DNA from: Mycobacterium sp. IS-1590 | GTDB lineage: Bacteria; Actinomycetota; Actinomycetes; Mycobacteriales; Mycobacteriaceae | Assembly (NCBI RefSeq): GCF_001500025.1 | Contig: NZ_LQIW01000023.1 | Coordinates: forward strand, 370,821-434,820 | DNA: 64,000 bases | Direction of reading: 5' to 3' | In this document: one piece after another, positions 52,574 through 60,767 of the stretch | How positions within the stretch are numbered: the stretch's first letter is position 1 | Layout: every line of letters begins with the position of its first letter | Notes under the pieces: model-generated | Database searches by the model: none | What the model saw: only the letters and a program-made list of their open reading frames with translations | Told to the model about the DNA's origin: nothing | Translations under genes and position numbers: made by a program

Positions 52574-54937
52574 TTACTTCTTGGCGTTCTCGATCGCCTC
52601 GACGATCGCGGCGGGGCTGGCGGGTAGGCGGGTCAGGGTCACGCCGAGAGGTGCCAGGGCATCGTTGATCGCGTTGATGACGGCGGGAGTCGAACCGATC
52701 GCGCCGCCCTCGCCGACACCTTTGTATCCGCCGACACCGGGTCCGGGGATCTCCACGTGGCCGTACTCGATCGCGGGCACCTCGGTGGCCGTCGGCAGCA
52801 GGTAGTCGACGAAGGTGCTCGACAGCGGGTTGCCGTCGTCGTCGTAGGCCATGTCTTCGAGCAGCGCACCACCGATGCCCTGCACGGTGCCGCCGGCGAT
52901 CTGACCCTCGACGACGTTGGGGTTGATCATCGGGCCGACGTCCTCGCTGACGATGTAGCGGGTGAGGGTGACCCGCCCGGTCTCGATGTCGACCTCACAC
53001 GTGCAGGCGTGGGTGGCGTTGGCCCAGTGGATCATCGCCTCGGGTGGTGAGGCGAACCGCGCGGTCGCCTCCAGTGACGACGAGACACCGGCCGGCAACT
53101 GCTGGGGTTCGTAGTAGGCGCGGTAGGCCAGATCGGCGAAACTCACGCCCTTGTCCGGGTTTCCGCTCGCCACGGCCCGCGAGCCGGTCAGCTCCACCTC
53201 GGCCTCGTCGACCTCCAGGCGCGGCGCGGCCATCGCGATGATCTGCTTGCGCAGCAACGCGCCCGCCTCGGCGACCGCGCCCGCGGTCATCGGACCGCTT
53301 CGGCTGCCCTGCGTGCCCGCGCCGTACGGGGTGACCGCGGTGTCGCCCTGGATCGTCGACACGTCGGCGATGTCGGCGCCCAGCGCGTCGGCGGTCAACT
53401 GCACGACCGTGGTCTCGAGGCTGTTGCCGGTCGACCCGCCGTTGACGTAGACGTTGATCTTCCCGGTGGGCTCCATCCGGATGGTGCAGCCCTCGGTGCC
53501 GAGGTGTCCGGTCGCGGCGCCGGTCGGTTCGATGTAGGCCGAAAAGCCCAGCCCGATGTAGCGGCCCTCGGCCAGCGCATCGGCCTGTTCCTTGCGGAAG
53601 CCCTCGTGGTCGAGGATCTTGACGGCCTGCTCGAAGGTGTCGGCGGGAGCGACGTGGTCGTAGGGCATGCCGTTGGGATTGAAGTAGGGCATCTCGTCGC
53701 CGCGCAGGATGTTGCGCCGCCGCAGTTCGACGGGATCCATGTCCAGCTTGCGGGCGGCGATGTCGAAAAGCACTTCGCGGGCCAGCGTTTCGTACTGCCA
53801 GGGACCGCGATACGCGTGCAGGCCCGCGGTGTTGGAGAACACGGTCTTGTAGTTGAAGCTGGCCTTCGGCACCCGGTACGGGCCGGGGAAGAACATGCCG
53901 ACGGCGGCGGTGGTCAGCACTGGGTACGGGGTGGGGTAGGCGCCGATGTCGTAGGCGAAGTCGATGTCGACGGCGAGGATGGTGCCGTCCTCGTCGAGGG
54001 CCATCCGTGCGGTGCCGTCGACGTGGCGGGCCTGACCCGCCGACATCAGGTTCTCGCGGCGGTCCTCGATCCACTTCAGCGTGGCCGAACTCAATGGCGC
54101 GTTCAACGTCGCCGGCACCTTGCGCGCGGCCAGCATGATGCACATGTCCTCGCGCATCGGCACGACCTTCTGGCCGAAGCCACCGCCGGTGTCGCGCATG
54201 ATGACCCGCACGTTGTGCGCCGGAATGCCGAGCAATCGCGCGCAGAAAGCCCGCAACTCGTGGGGCGTCTGGGTCGACGCCCACAGGGTCAGTTCCTCGG
54301 TCGCCGGCGTCCACTCGATGACCATGCCGCGGCACTCGATCGGCACCGGCGCGTGGATCTGCTGGTAGACGTTCGCCGACGCGACGCAGGCGGCGTTGGC
54401 GAACGTCTCCTCGTCGGGCGGTGCTCCGCCCATGCCGCCCGCGACGTTGTCGGGGTACGCCTCGTGCACGACCACCGACGATCCGACGGCCTTCGTGAAG
54501 TCGGCGACCGCGGGTAGTGGTTCGTAGTCGACGTCGACGACATCGACCGCGTCCTCGGCGAGGTAGCGACTGTCGGCCACGACGAGTGCGACCGGATCGC
54601 CGACGAACTTCACCTCACCCTCGGCCAGCGGTGGGCGCGGCGTGTCCGGGATGTCCTTGCCGGCCACCGCGTGCCAGGACTCTTTGACGTCGGGATTGAG
54701 GTCGTCGGCGGTGAACACCGCGTGCACACCCGGCATGGCCAGCGCGGCCGACGCGTCGATGCCGTTGATCTTCGCCCTGGCGAAGGGGCTGCGCACGAAG
54801 CACGCGTGCAGCATTCCCGGCCGGACGACGTCGTCGACGAAAGTGCCGCGGCCGGTGAGAAGCCGGCTGTCCTCGACGCGCGCGACCCGGGTCCCTGCGT
54901 ATCGGGTCGCGACCTTCTCCGCTGAAGCAGAAGTCAC
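52574..54937 (-). CDS. Molybdopterin large subunit of a xanthine dehydrogenase/CoxL-like hydroxylase
   Basis: The 787-residue catalytic subunit has the aldehyde oxidase/xanthine dehydrogenase domain order: a/b hammerhead (about 10-140) then the Mo-pterin-binding domains. RDTGGGFGQK (about 248-257) binds the cofactor and a C-terminal GVGEGG carries the catalytic Glu. The active-site loop reads AYRGPW (375-380). True CO dehydrogenases have AYxCSFR (form I) or AYxGAGR (form II); this one has neither. The substrate may be an aldehyde, aromatic heterocycle or other organic compound. It is followed by CoxG-, M- and S-type genes and preceded by an XdhC-type gene. Confidence 0.88.
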   Translation of the reverse strand: MTSASAEKVATRYAGTRVARVEDSRLLTGRGTFVDDVVRPGMLHACFVRSPFARAKINGIDASAALAMPGVHAVFTADDLNPDVKESWHAVAGKDIPDTPRPPLAEGEVKFVGDPVALVVADSRYLAEDAVDVVDVDYEPLPAVADFTKAVGSSVVVHEAYPDNVAGGMGGAPPDEETFANAACVASANVYQQIHAPVPIECRGMVIEWTPATEELTLWASTQTPHELRAFCARLLGIPAHNVRVIMRDTGGGFGQKVVPMREDMCIMLAARKVPATLNAPLSSATLKWIEDRRENLMSAGQARHVDGTARMALDEDGTILAVDIDFAYDIGAYPTPYPVLTTAAVGMFFPGPYRVPKASFNYKTVFSNTAGLHAYRGPWQYETLAREVLFDIAARKLDMDPVELRRRNILRGDEMPYFNPNGMPYDHVAPADTFEQAVKILDHEGFRKEQADALAEGRYIGLGFSAYIEPTGAATGHLGTEGCTIRMEPTGKINVYVNGGSTGNSLETTVVQLTADALGADIADVSTIQGDTAVTPYGAGTQGSRSGPMTAGAVAEAGALLRKQIIAMAAPRLEVDEAEVELTGSRAVASGNPDKGVSFADLAYRAYYEPQQLPAGVSSSLEATARFASPPEAMIHWANATHACTCEVDIETGRVTLTRYIVSEDVGPMINPNVVEGQIAGGTVQGIGGALLEDMAYDDDGNPLSSTFVDYLLPTATEVPAIEYGHVEIPGPGVGGYKGVGEGGAIGSTPAVINAINDALAPLGVTLTRLPASPAAIVEAIENAKK

Positions 54938-55011
54938 CGGTTCACCCTTCTCCTCGCCGTGTAAAGAGTGACGTTATCGCATTCGAGAACGACATTTCCA
55001 TATGCGTTGTC

Positions 55012-56133
55012 TCATCCCTCGTGGTGGATGCGTCCTTCCGTGTCGCTCAGCGGTCTGCCCCCGCCTCCCCACCTGCGCGCGATGATCTCCGCCGCGATCG
55101 ACACCGCTGTCTCCTCGGGTGTGCGCGCCCCGAGGTCGAGGCCGATCGGGCTGGCCAGCCGGGTCAGTTCGGCGTCGGTGAGGCCGCATTCGCGCAACCG
55201 GCGCATCCGGTCGTCGTGCGTGCGGCGCGATCCCATCACCCCGATGTAGCCGACCTCGGGCAGGCGCATCGCGACCTCGAGCACGGGGACGTCGAACTTG
55301 GGATCGTGGGTCAGCACGCAGATGGCGGTGCGGGCGTCGATCGCGCCCTGTTCGGCCTGTTCGGCGAGGTAGCGGTCGGGCCACATCACCACCACCTCGT
55401 CGGCGCCGGGAAAGCGGGCGGGTGTGGCGAACACGGGGCGCGCGTCGCACACGGTGACGTGATATCCGAGCAGGGCGCCCTGTTGTGCGAGCGCGGCGGC
55501 GAAGTCGATCGCCCCGAAGATCAGCATCCTCGGCGGCGGAGCATGGCTGGCGATGAACACCTCCATGCCCGTCTCCTGGCGCTGGCCGTCGGGGCCGTAC
55601 GACAGCACGCCCGTGCGGCCCACGGCGAGCAGGCCGCGCGCGTCGTCGGTGACGGCGGCATCGAGGCGCGCTGAGCCCAGCGATCCGTCGACCGAATCCG
55701 CGCCGATGACCAGGCGCCGGCCGATCCGGTCGGCGTCGGGGTGGGCGATGACGGTGGCCACGGCGGTGGGCCGGTGTGCGGCGATGTCGTCGGCGATCGC
55801 CTGCAACTGCGGGAAGGTGCTCCGCGAGACCGGCTCGGCGAAGATGTCGATGATGCCGCCACACGTCAGCCCCACCGCGAAGGCGTCGTCGTCGCTGATG
55901 CCGTAGCGCTGCAACTCCGGGCGTCCCGAGGCGACGACCTCGTTGACCAGTTCGTAGACCGCGGCCTCGACGCATCCGCCGGAAACCGAGCCGGCGACCG
56001 AGCCGTCGGGGCTGACCACCATGGTGGCGCCGGGCTGGCGCGGCGCCGAGCGGATCGTGCGCACGACGGTGGCCACACCGGCGGCGCCGCCGGACCGCCA
56101 CACGGTCAGCAACTCGTCGAGCACCTCGCGCAC
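55012..56133 (-). CDS. XdhC/CoxI-family molybdenum-cofactor maturation protein
   Basis: The 373-residue protein has an N-terminal XdhC_CoxI domain (about 5-75, with GGCVEAAVYE at about 52-61 and a conserved cysteine) and a C-terminal Rossmann domain (about 190-350, LIFGAIDFAAALAQQGALLGY; then YIGVMGSRRTHDDRMRRL). XdhC proteins bind and sulfurate the molybdenum cofactor and insert it into the hydroxylase. It is upstream of the L-G-M-S operon on the same strand with a 74-base gap, so it probably matures that enzyme. Confidence 0.88.
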   Translation of the reverse strand: MREVLDELLTVWRSGGAAGVATVVRTIRSAPRQPGATMVVSPDGSVAGSVSGGCVEAAVYELVNEVVASGRPELQRYGISDDDAFAVGLTCGGIIDIFAEPVSRSTFPQLQAIADDIAAHRPTAVATVIAHPDADRIGRRLVIGADSVDGSLGSARLDAAVTDDARGLLAVGRTGVLSYGPDGQRQETGMEVFIASHAPPPRMLIFGAIDFAAALAQQGALLGYHVTVCDARPVFATPARFPGADEVVVMWPDRYLAEQAEQGAIDARTAICVLTHDPKFDVPVLEVAMRLPEVGYIGVMGSRRTHDDRMRRLRECGLTDAELTRLASPIGLDLGARTPEETAVSIAAEIIARRWGGGGRPLSDTEGRIHHEG

Positions 56134-56239
56134 GCTCGCAGTCTAAGCCCGAGGCGCTGTGCGAGTGCTCAGCGGGAAGCGGCGCGAACGCCAGACGGCG
56201 GTCGTGTTCGGCTCTATCGTTCGGGGTATCGCTTGGAAT

Positions 56240-57139
56240 ATGCCCAGACCACCGTCCATTCCGCGGCTGCCGTCGTTGCCCGCGTTGGCCTCGGCCGCCA
56301 ACGTCCCGGACGGCCGGATGGTGGAGCTACCCGGCCGCGGTACGACGTACGTCGTCGACTCGGGGCCCTGCGACGGACCCGTGTTCATGTTGTTGCATTC
56401 GCTCGCGTGCACGGGCGTCATGACGTGGTACCCCGCGCTGGATGCGCTGCGGGAATTCGGCCGCGTGATCGTCTTCGACCAACGCGGTCACGGTCAGGGC
56501 ATCACGGCGCCCCGATTTCTGCTCGAGGACTGCGCCGACGACGTCGCCGCCCTGGCCGACGCTCTTGGTGTCCGGACGTTCCTGCCGGTCGGGTATTCGA
56601 TGGGATCGCTTGTGGCCCAGTTGGTTTGGAAGCGCCACCCGGCGCGAGTCGACGGGCTGGTGTTGTGTGCCGCAACGGCGGCGGTCAATAGGGCCGGCTA
56701 CGAGCGGATAGCGACCGGCGTGTTCGCCGCGCTGCTCGATTCGCTCAGCCCGCCTGCCAGGCGGCTCGCCCCCGCGGCGATGGTGGGTCCCGGCGCGTTG
56801 CAGAACCACCAGTGGCTGCTCAACCAGGTGCGCAGTACATCGCCCGGTGCGATCACCCGGGCCGTGGCAGAAGTCATCCGCTTCGACTCGACGACATGGA
56901 TCCACGAGGTCGACGTCCCCACAGCGGTGGTGGTGACCACACGCGACCGCGCCTTCGGGGTGCAACGGCAGCGCTGGCTGGCGAGTCGGATACCCGGCGC
57001 CGAAACCGTCGACGTGGACGCTGGTCACGCCGGATGCACATTCGCCTCCGACAAGTTCGTCGAAGCGCTGCTGACCGCAGCCGAGTCGGTCATCAGACGC
57101 CTCCCGCCGATCGGTCGGTACCAGAGCGCCGAAGGTTGA
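56240..57139 (+). CDS. Alpha/beta-hydrolase
   Basis: The 299-residue protein is an alpha/beta-hydrolase. The nucleophile elbow is GYSMGS (Ser at about residue 142), the oxyanion region LLHSLACTGVMTWYPALDAL is near 50-70, FDQRGHGQG follows at about 84-92, and the catalytic acid and His are in VVTTRDRAF and DAGHAGC near the end. The substrate cannot be given; ester or lactone hydrolysis is likely. The ATG 81 bases into the open frame is used because the preceding residues are unlike an enzyme N-terminus. The gene ends 4 bases before the WS/DGAT gene and is probably co-transcribed with it. Confidence 0.8.
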   Translation: MPRPPSIPRLPSLPALASAANVPDGRMVELPGRGTTYVVDSGPCDGPVFMLLHSLACTGVMTWYPALDALREFGRVIVFDQRGHGQGITAPRFLLEDCADDVAALADALGVRTFLPVGYSMGSLVAQLVWKRHPARVDGLVLCAATAAVNRAGYERIATGVFAALLDSLSPPARRLAPAAMVGPGALQNHQWLLNQVRSTSPGAITRAVAEVIRFDSTTWIHEVDVPTAVVVTTRDRAFGVQRQRWLASRIPGAETVDVDAGHAGCTFASDKFVEALLTAAESVIRRLPPIGRYQSAEG

Positions 57140-57143
57140 CGAC

Positions 57144-58607
57144 GTGAAGCGCCTCAGCGGCTGGGACTCATTGCTGCTGTCCAGCGAAACACCGAACGTG
57201 CATCAGCACACGCTCAAGATCGCCGTTGTCGACACATCGCGATTCGAGGGCGAGCCGACGTTCGACGCGTTCCTCGACACTTTTCGCGAGCGCCTACCTG
57301 ACCTCGAGCCCTTCCGGTACGAACTCGTCGACGTTCCACTTCACCTGCATCGGCCGGTGTGGCGGCAAGGCGCGGCCATCGACTTCGGCTATCACGTCCG
57401 AAAAGTGATGGTCCCGGAACCGCGCGGGCGTGCGGGACTCGACGCGCTGATCGGTCAGATCGCGAGCACACCCCTCGATCGCAGCCGACCACTGTGGGAG
57501 CTGTACTACGCCGAGGGTCTCGCCGAAAACCGCGTCGCCGTGATCGGCAAGGTGCACCACGCGTTGGCCGACGGTGTCGCGTCGGCGAACCTGATGGCCC
57601 GCGCGATGGAATGGCCAGGCACCGGCGGCAGCGAGTCCCGTTCGGCAGGCGACTCCGAATCACTTTCGGCCCCAGCCCTGCTCGTATTCGCGGTACGGGA
57701 CCACCTCAGCCAACTCGCGAGCCTGCCCGGCGTCGTCAAAGAGGTCGCTGTGGGCGCCTACCGACTTCAGCGGCGAGCGCGTCAGCGCCGTCGCCATCCC
57801 GAGCTCGCCGAACGGTTCAAACCGCCCCCCACCTTTTTGAACCGCAAGCTCTCAGCGGGTCGCGCGTTCGCGACCGCCACCCTGTCGCTCGACGAGGTCA
57901 AGGCGACGAGCAGGCATCTCGAAGCCACCGTCAACGACGTGGTGCTCACCATCGCCGCCGGCGGGCTGCGCACCTTGCTCATCGAGCGGCAGGGCGCCGC
58001 CGACGCCGCGCTGATCGCCTCGGTTCCCGCCGCGACCGACACCTCGCCAGATCGCATCACCGGCAACGAGTTGAGCACCATGCTGGTGTCTCTGCCGGTG
58101 CAGATCGCCGACCCGTGCGAACGGCTCCGCCTGATCCGGATGGCCGCGCGGATGGCCAAAGAGGACAACGAGACACTCGGCCCCGCCACCGTGGGCAAGG
58201 GGTTGCGGTACGTACCGCCCGCGGCCGCTCGCGCCACGTTCCGTTGGATGTCGCGACGCGAGGCGCCGAACCAGCTGTTCAACCTGATCGTGTCGAACGT
58301 GCCGGGTCCCCGCGAGCGCGGCCGGATCGCCGGTGCGGTCGTCACCGAGATCTACTCGGTCGGCCCGCTGGCCGCCGGTGCGGCGATGAACATGACGGTG
58401 TGGAGCTACGTCGACCAGCTCAACATCTCGGTGCTGTGCGACGACCTGGCGTTCGACGACGTCCACACCGCGACGGACGCGTTCATCGCCGCCTTCACCG
58501 AACTCCGCCGCGCAGCCGGCCTCGGCCAGACCACCACCGAGGTGGCCGGCGCTCTGCCGCAGGTCAGCGCGCGTCGAACTCGATCGGAAGCGTCGCAGGG
58601 CCGGTGA
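57144..58607 (+). CDS. Wax ester synthase/diacylglycerol acyltransferase (WS/DGAT)
   Basis: The 487-residue protein belongs to the mycobacterial Tgs/WS-DGAT family. The active site HHALADG (138-144) matches HHxxxDG, and the later segment NLIVSNVPGPRE (about 387-398) is the conserved ND/VPGP region; the C-terminal domain closes the fold. These enzymes esterify fatty acyl-CoA with diacylglycerol or long alcohols to storage lipids. It follows a hydrolase gene by four bases and overlaps the opposing P450 gene by 44 bases at the 3' end. Confidence 0.9.
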   Translation: MKRLSGWDSLLLSSETPNVHQHTLKIAVVDTSRFEGEPTFDAFLDTFRERLPDLEPFRYELVDVPLHLHRPVWRQGAAIDFGYHVRKVMVPEPRGRAGLDALIGQIASTPLDRSRPLWELYYAEGLAENRVAVIGKVHHALADGVASANLMARAMEWPGTGGSESRSAGDSESLSAPALLVFAVRDHLSQLASLPGVVKEVAVGAYRLQRRARQRRRHPELAERFKPPPTFLNRKLSAGRAFATATLSLDEVKATSRHLEATVNDVVLTIAAGGLRTLLIERQGAADAALIASVPAATDTSPDRITGNELSTMLVSLPVQIADPCERLRLIRMAARMAKEDNETLGPATVGKGLRYVPPAAARATFRWMSRREAPNQLFNLIVSNVPGPRERGRIAGAVVTEIYSVGPLAAGAAMNMTVWSYVDQLNISVLCDDLAFDDVHTATDAFIAAFTELRRAAGLGQTTTEVAGALPQVSARRTRSEASQGR

Positions 58608-59799
58608 TGCCGACCAGCGGCTTCCAGGTCGCGGGTCCGGCACGCCGCAGATTCCGCATGCGGCTGCTCATGACGACCAGCGCCTCGGCCAGTTCACGAC
58701 GGGCCAGGTTCGCGCCGAGGCAGTAGTGCGCCCCCGCGCCGAAGGACTGCATCGGCGCGGCGCCCTGCCGAGTGATGTCCAGTCGGTCGGGTTCGTCGTA
58801 GGCGGCCGGATCCCGGTTGGCGCCGGCCGTGTTCAACAGGACGAACGTGCCCGCGGGAAGGGTCACGCCGCCGCACTCGACGTCCTCGATCGTCATCCGC
58901 ATCGCCCCGAACACCACCGGATAGAACCGCATCAGTTCCTCGACGGCGTTCATCGCGAGCTCGGGCCGTTGCGCCAACAGCTCCCACTGATCGGGGTGGT
59001 CGCACAGCACGTCGACAGCGGCGGCGAGCTGGTTACGGGTGGTGTCGGTGCCTGCCATCAGGATGCCCGCCGCGAGCATCCGCAGTTCCTCGATGCTCAA
59101 CCGGTCGCCGTCGTCCTCGGCGCGGATCAACTCCGAGATCAGGTCGTCGGTGAGCGTCGTGCGGCGCTCGGCGACCATCCCGTCGACGTAGTCGTCGAGT
59201 TCGGCCCAGGCCTGCAGGATCGCCGGCGCGTGTTCGGCCGCGTTCCACTGGAACAGTTTGAAGAAGTCATCGGCCCACTCGGAGAACAATTTCCAGTCCT
59301 CGCGCGGGGCGCCGAGCAGTTCGGCGATGACGGGAACCGGATACGGACGTGCGATGTCCTCCACCACCTCACACCGCCCGACGGCCACCAACGGGTCCAC
59401 CAGGCCGGTGATGATGCCGGTGATCGTCGTCTCCAGCCGCCCCACCGAGCGTGGCGTGAACGCCTTGCACACCAGGCGCCGAAGCCGCGAGTGGGTTTCA
59501 CCGTTGACGCTGAGCAGCGTCGTGACCGCGCGGTCCCACAGCGGGCCGGAGGTGATGCCCTGCGCCTCCAACCCGAGTCCCGGCGGCACGCACATGCGGT
59601 GGTCGCGCAGGGCCGCCCGGACCGTGTCGTAGCTCAACAACTCGGGTCCGTGAGCACCCATCGCGACCGGTCCGGCAGCGCGCGCCTCGGCGATCCGCCG
59701 GTGTGCTTCGTAGGCGTCGGGCGCGTCCTCATACGAGACGGTCGGCAGGCCGGCCTCGAACACCGTCGGGCTCTGCCGGTCGTTGATGGTGACGCTCAT
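58564..59799 (-). CDS. Cytochrome P450
   Basis: The 411-residue P450 has the I-helix AGTDTTRNQ (about 250-258), an ExxR in EELMRF (about 297-301) and the haem loop FGAGAHYCLGANLAR with the iron-binding Cys in YCLG. The B-helix and substrate-recognition parts do not match the steroid CYP125/142/124 group by eye, so the substrate is not assigned. The ATG is preceded by AGGAGGTCACC, an excellent ribosome site; longer open frame upstream is not used. The last 44 bases overlap the WS/DGAT gene end to end, a large convergent overlap. Confidence 0.88.
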   Translation of the reverse strand: MSVTINDRQSPTVFEAGLPTVSYEDAPDAYEAHRRIAEARAAGPVAMGAHGPELLSYDTVRAALRDHRMCVPPGLGLEAQGITSGPLWDRAVTTLLSVNGETHSRLRRLVCKAFTPRSVGRLETTITGIITGLVDPLVAVGRCEVVEDIARPYPVPVIAELLGAPREDWKLFSEWADDFFKLFQWNAAEHAPAILQAWAELDDYVDGMVAERRTTLTDDLISELIRAEDDGDRLSIEELRMLAAGILMAGTDTTRNQLAAAVDVLCDHPDQWELLAQRPELAMNAVEELMRFYPVVFGAMRMTIEDVECGGVTLPAGTFVLLNTAGANRDPAAYDEPDRLDITRQGAAPMQSFGAGAHYCLGANLARRELAEALVVMSSRMRNLRRAGPATWKPLVGITGPATLPIEFDAR

Positions 59800-59893
59800 G
59801 GTGACCTCCTTGGCGCGACGACACTTCGATGCTCGGTTGCGCCGGGGAGGCCGACTAGCGTAGGCGACTACTCCACTCCGGAAGCGAGACGAT

Positions 59894-60559
59894 ATGCGTA
59901 GTGCGTGGGCGGGACCGGCGGCGGTGGCCTTGGCGCTGGCGTGGCCGACGATCGGCGTCGCCGCCGCGACACCGGATGAACCCGTGCCACCGCTGACGGA
60001 TGCGGCCCGGGCGGCCGGACTCGTCGATGTCCGCACCGTCGTGCCCGACGCGGTGATCGACCTGCGCTACGCGACGACGGACAACTTCGTCGGCGAGCAG
60101 CTGTATCCCGCCGATGCGCGGTGCCTTGTCGACGAGTCGATGGCACCCGGCCTGGCGGCGGCCGCCGACGCGTTGCGCCCGGGCGGCGAGGTGCTGGTGT
60201 TCTGGGATTGCTACCGGCCCCACGACGTGCAGGTGCGAATGTTCGAGGCGGTCTCCGACCCCGGGTGGGTGGCCCGGCCCGGCCCCTACGCCAGCAGCCA
60301 CGAAGCGGCGTTGTCGGTCGACGTGACCCTGGCTCGTGACGGTGCCCTCGTCGACATGGGCACCGGCTTCGACGAGTTCACTTCGCGCGCCAACGCGTAC
60401 GCCACCGACGGGGTCAGCGCGGCGGCTCAGACCAACCGGAAACGGTTGCGGGACGCGATGGCCGAAGGCGGTCTCACCGTTTACGCCGGCGAGTGGTGGC
60501 ACTTCGACGCGCCCGGCGCGGACCGGCAACACCCGATACTCGACGTCCCCGTGAACTAG
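59894..60559 (+). CDS. D-alanyl-D-alanine dipeptidase, VanX/M15D type, exported
   Basis: The 221-residue protein is a zinc peptidase of the M15D (VanX) group. It has a signal peptide (about 1-24, ending VAAA-T), the DCYRP arginine motif (about 109-113), the metal-binding SSHEAALSVDV segment (about 138-148) with His and Asp ligands, and a C-terminal EWWHFD with the catalytic Glu and the third ligand. It cleaves D-Ala-D-Ala dipeptide or related peptides; being exported suggests a wall-recycling role and not vancomycin resistance, since no vanH/vanA genes are nearby. The start was chosen at the ATG with signal peptide. Confidence 0.86.
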   Translation: MRSAWAGPAAVALALAWPTIGVAAATPDEPVPPLTDAARAAGLVDVRTVVPDAVIDLRYATTDNFVGEQLYPADARCLVDESMAPGLAAAADALRPGGEVLVFWDCYRPHDVQVRMFEAVSDPGWVARPGPYASSHEAALSVDVTLARDGALVDMGTGFDEFTSRANAYATDGVSAAAQTNRKRLRDAMAEGGLTVYAGEWWHFDAPGADRQHPILDVPVN

Positions 60560-60575
60560 CCGCCGGCCAGGCCAG

Positions 60576-60695
60576 TCAGGCGGCCGCCGGGTCGGCGGTC
60601 ATGGCTTGGCAGTAGGAGCACAGGTTCGGCCCGAGTGTCGGGTAACCACATCCGCCGCAGATCGCGACCGCGGTGACTTCATCGGCTTCGGGCAT
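60576..60695 (-). CDS. 39-residue zinc-ribbon microprotein
   Basis: A short ORF encodes MPEADEVTAVAICGGCGYP, then TLGPNLCSYCQAMTADPAAA: two CxxC knuckles (Cys13/Cys16 and Cys26/Cys29) nine residues apart, a rubredoxin/zinc-ribbon pattern. It is between a dipeptidase gene and an MFS carrier gene on the other strand. The coding quality is good: cysteines are paired, and the frame begins with ATG and stops at TGA. No family name is given. It could bind zinc and a partner protein or nucleic acid; the function is unknown. Confidence 0.6.
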   Translation of the reverse strand: MPEADEVTAVAICGGCGYPTLGPNLCSYCQAMTADPAAA

Positions 60696-60767
60696 GCCGG
60701 TTATTTACCCCCTTGAAATCCAATTAATCCCGGGCCCGCGCCGAAGTTCTGGAAAGCTGCCCACGAC

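Noticed and set aside
52995..54335. 446-codon frame in the molybdenum hydroxylase large subunit
   Set aside because: Same strand but different frame; Arg/His-rich translation typical of an out-of-frame shadow.
52574..54937. Naming the large subunit a carbon monoxide dehydrogenase
   Set aside because: The active-site loop AYRGPW differs from both known CO dehydrogenase motifs.
59894..60559. VanX as part of a vancomycin-resistance cluster
   Set aside because: No vanH, vanA, vanR or vanS genes are near; the protein has a signal peptide, while resistance VanX is cytoplasmic.
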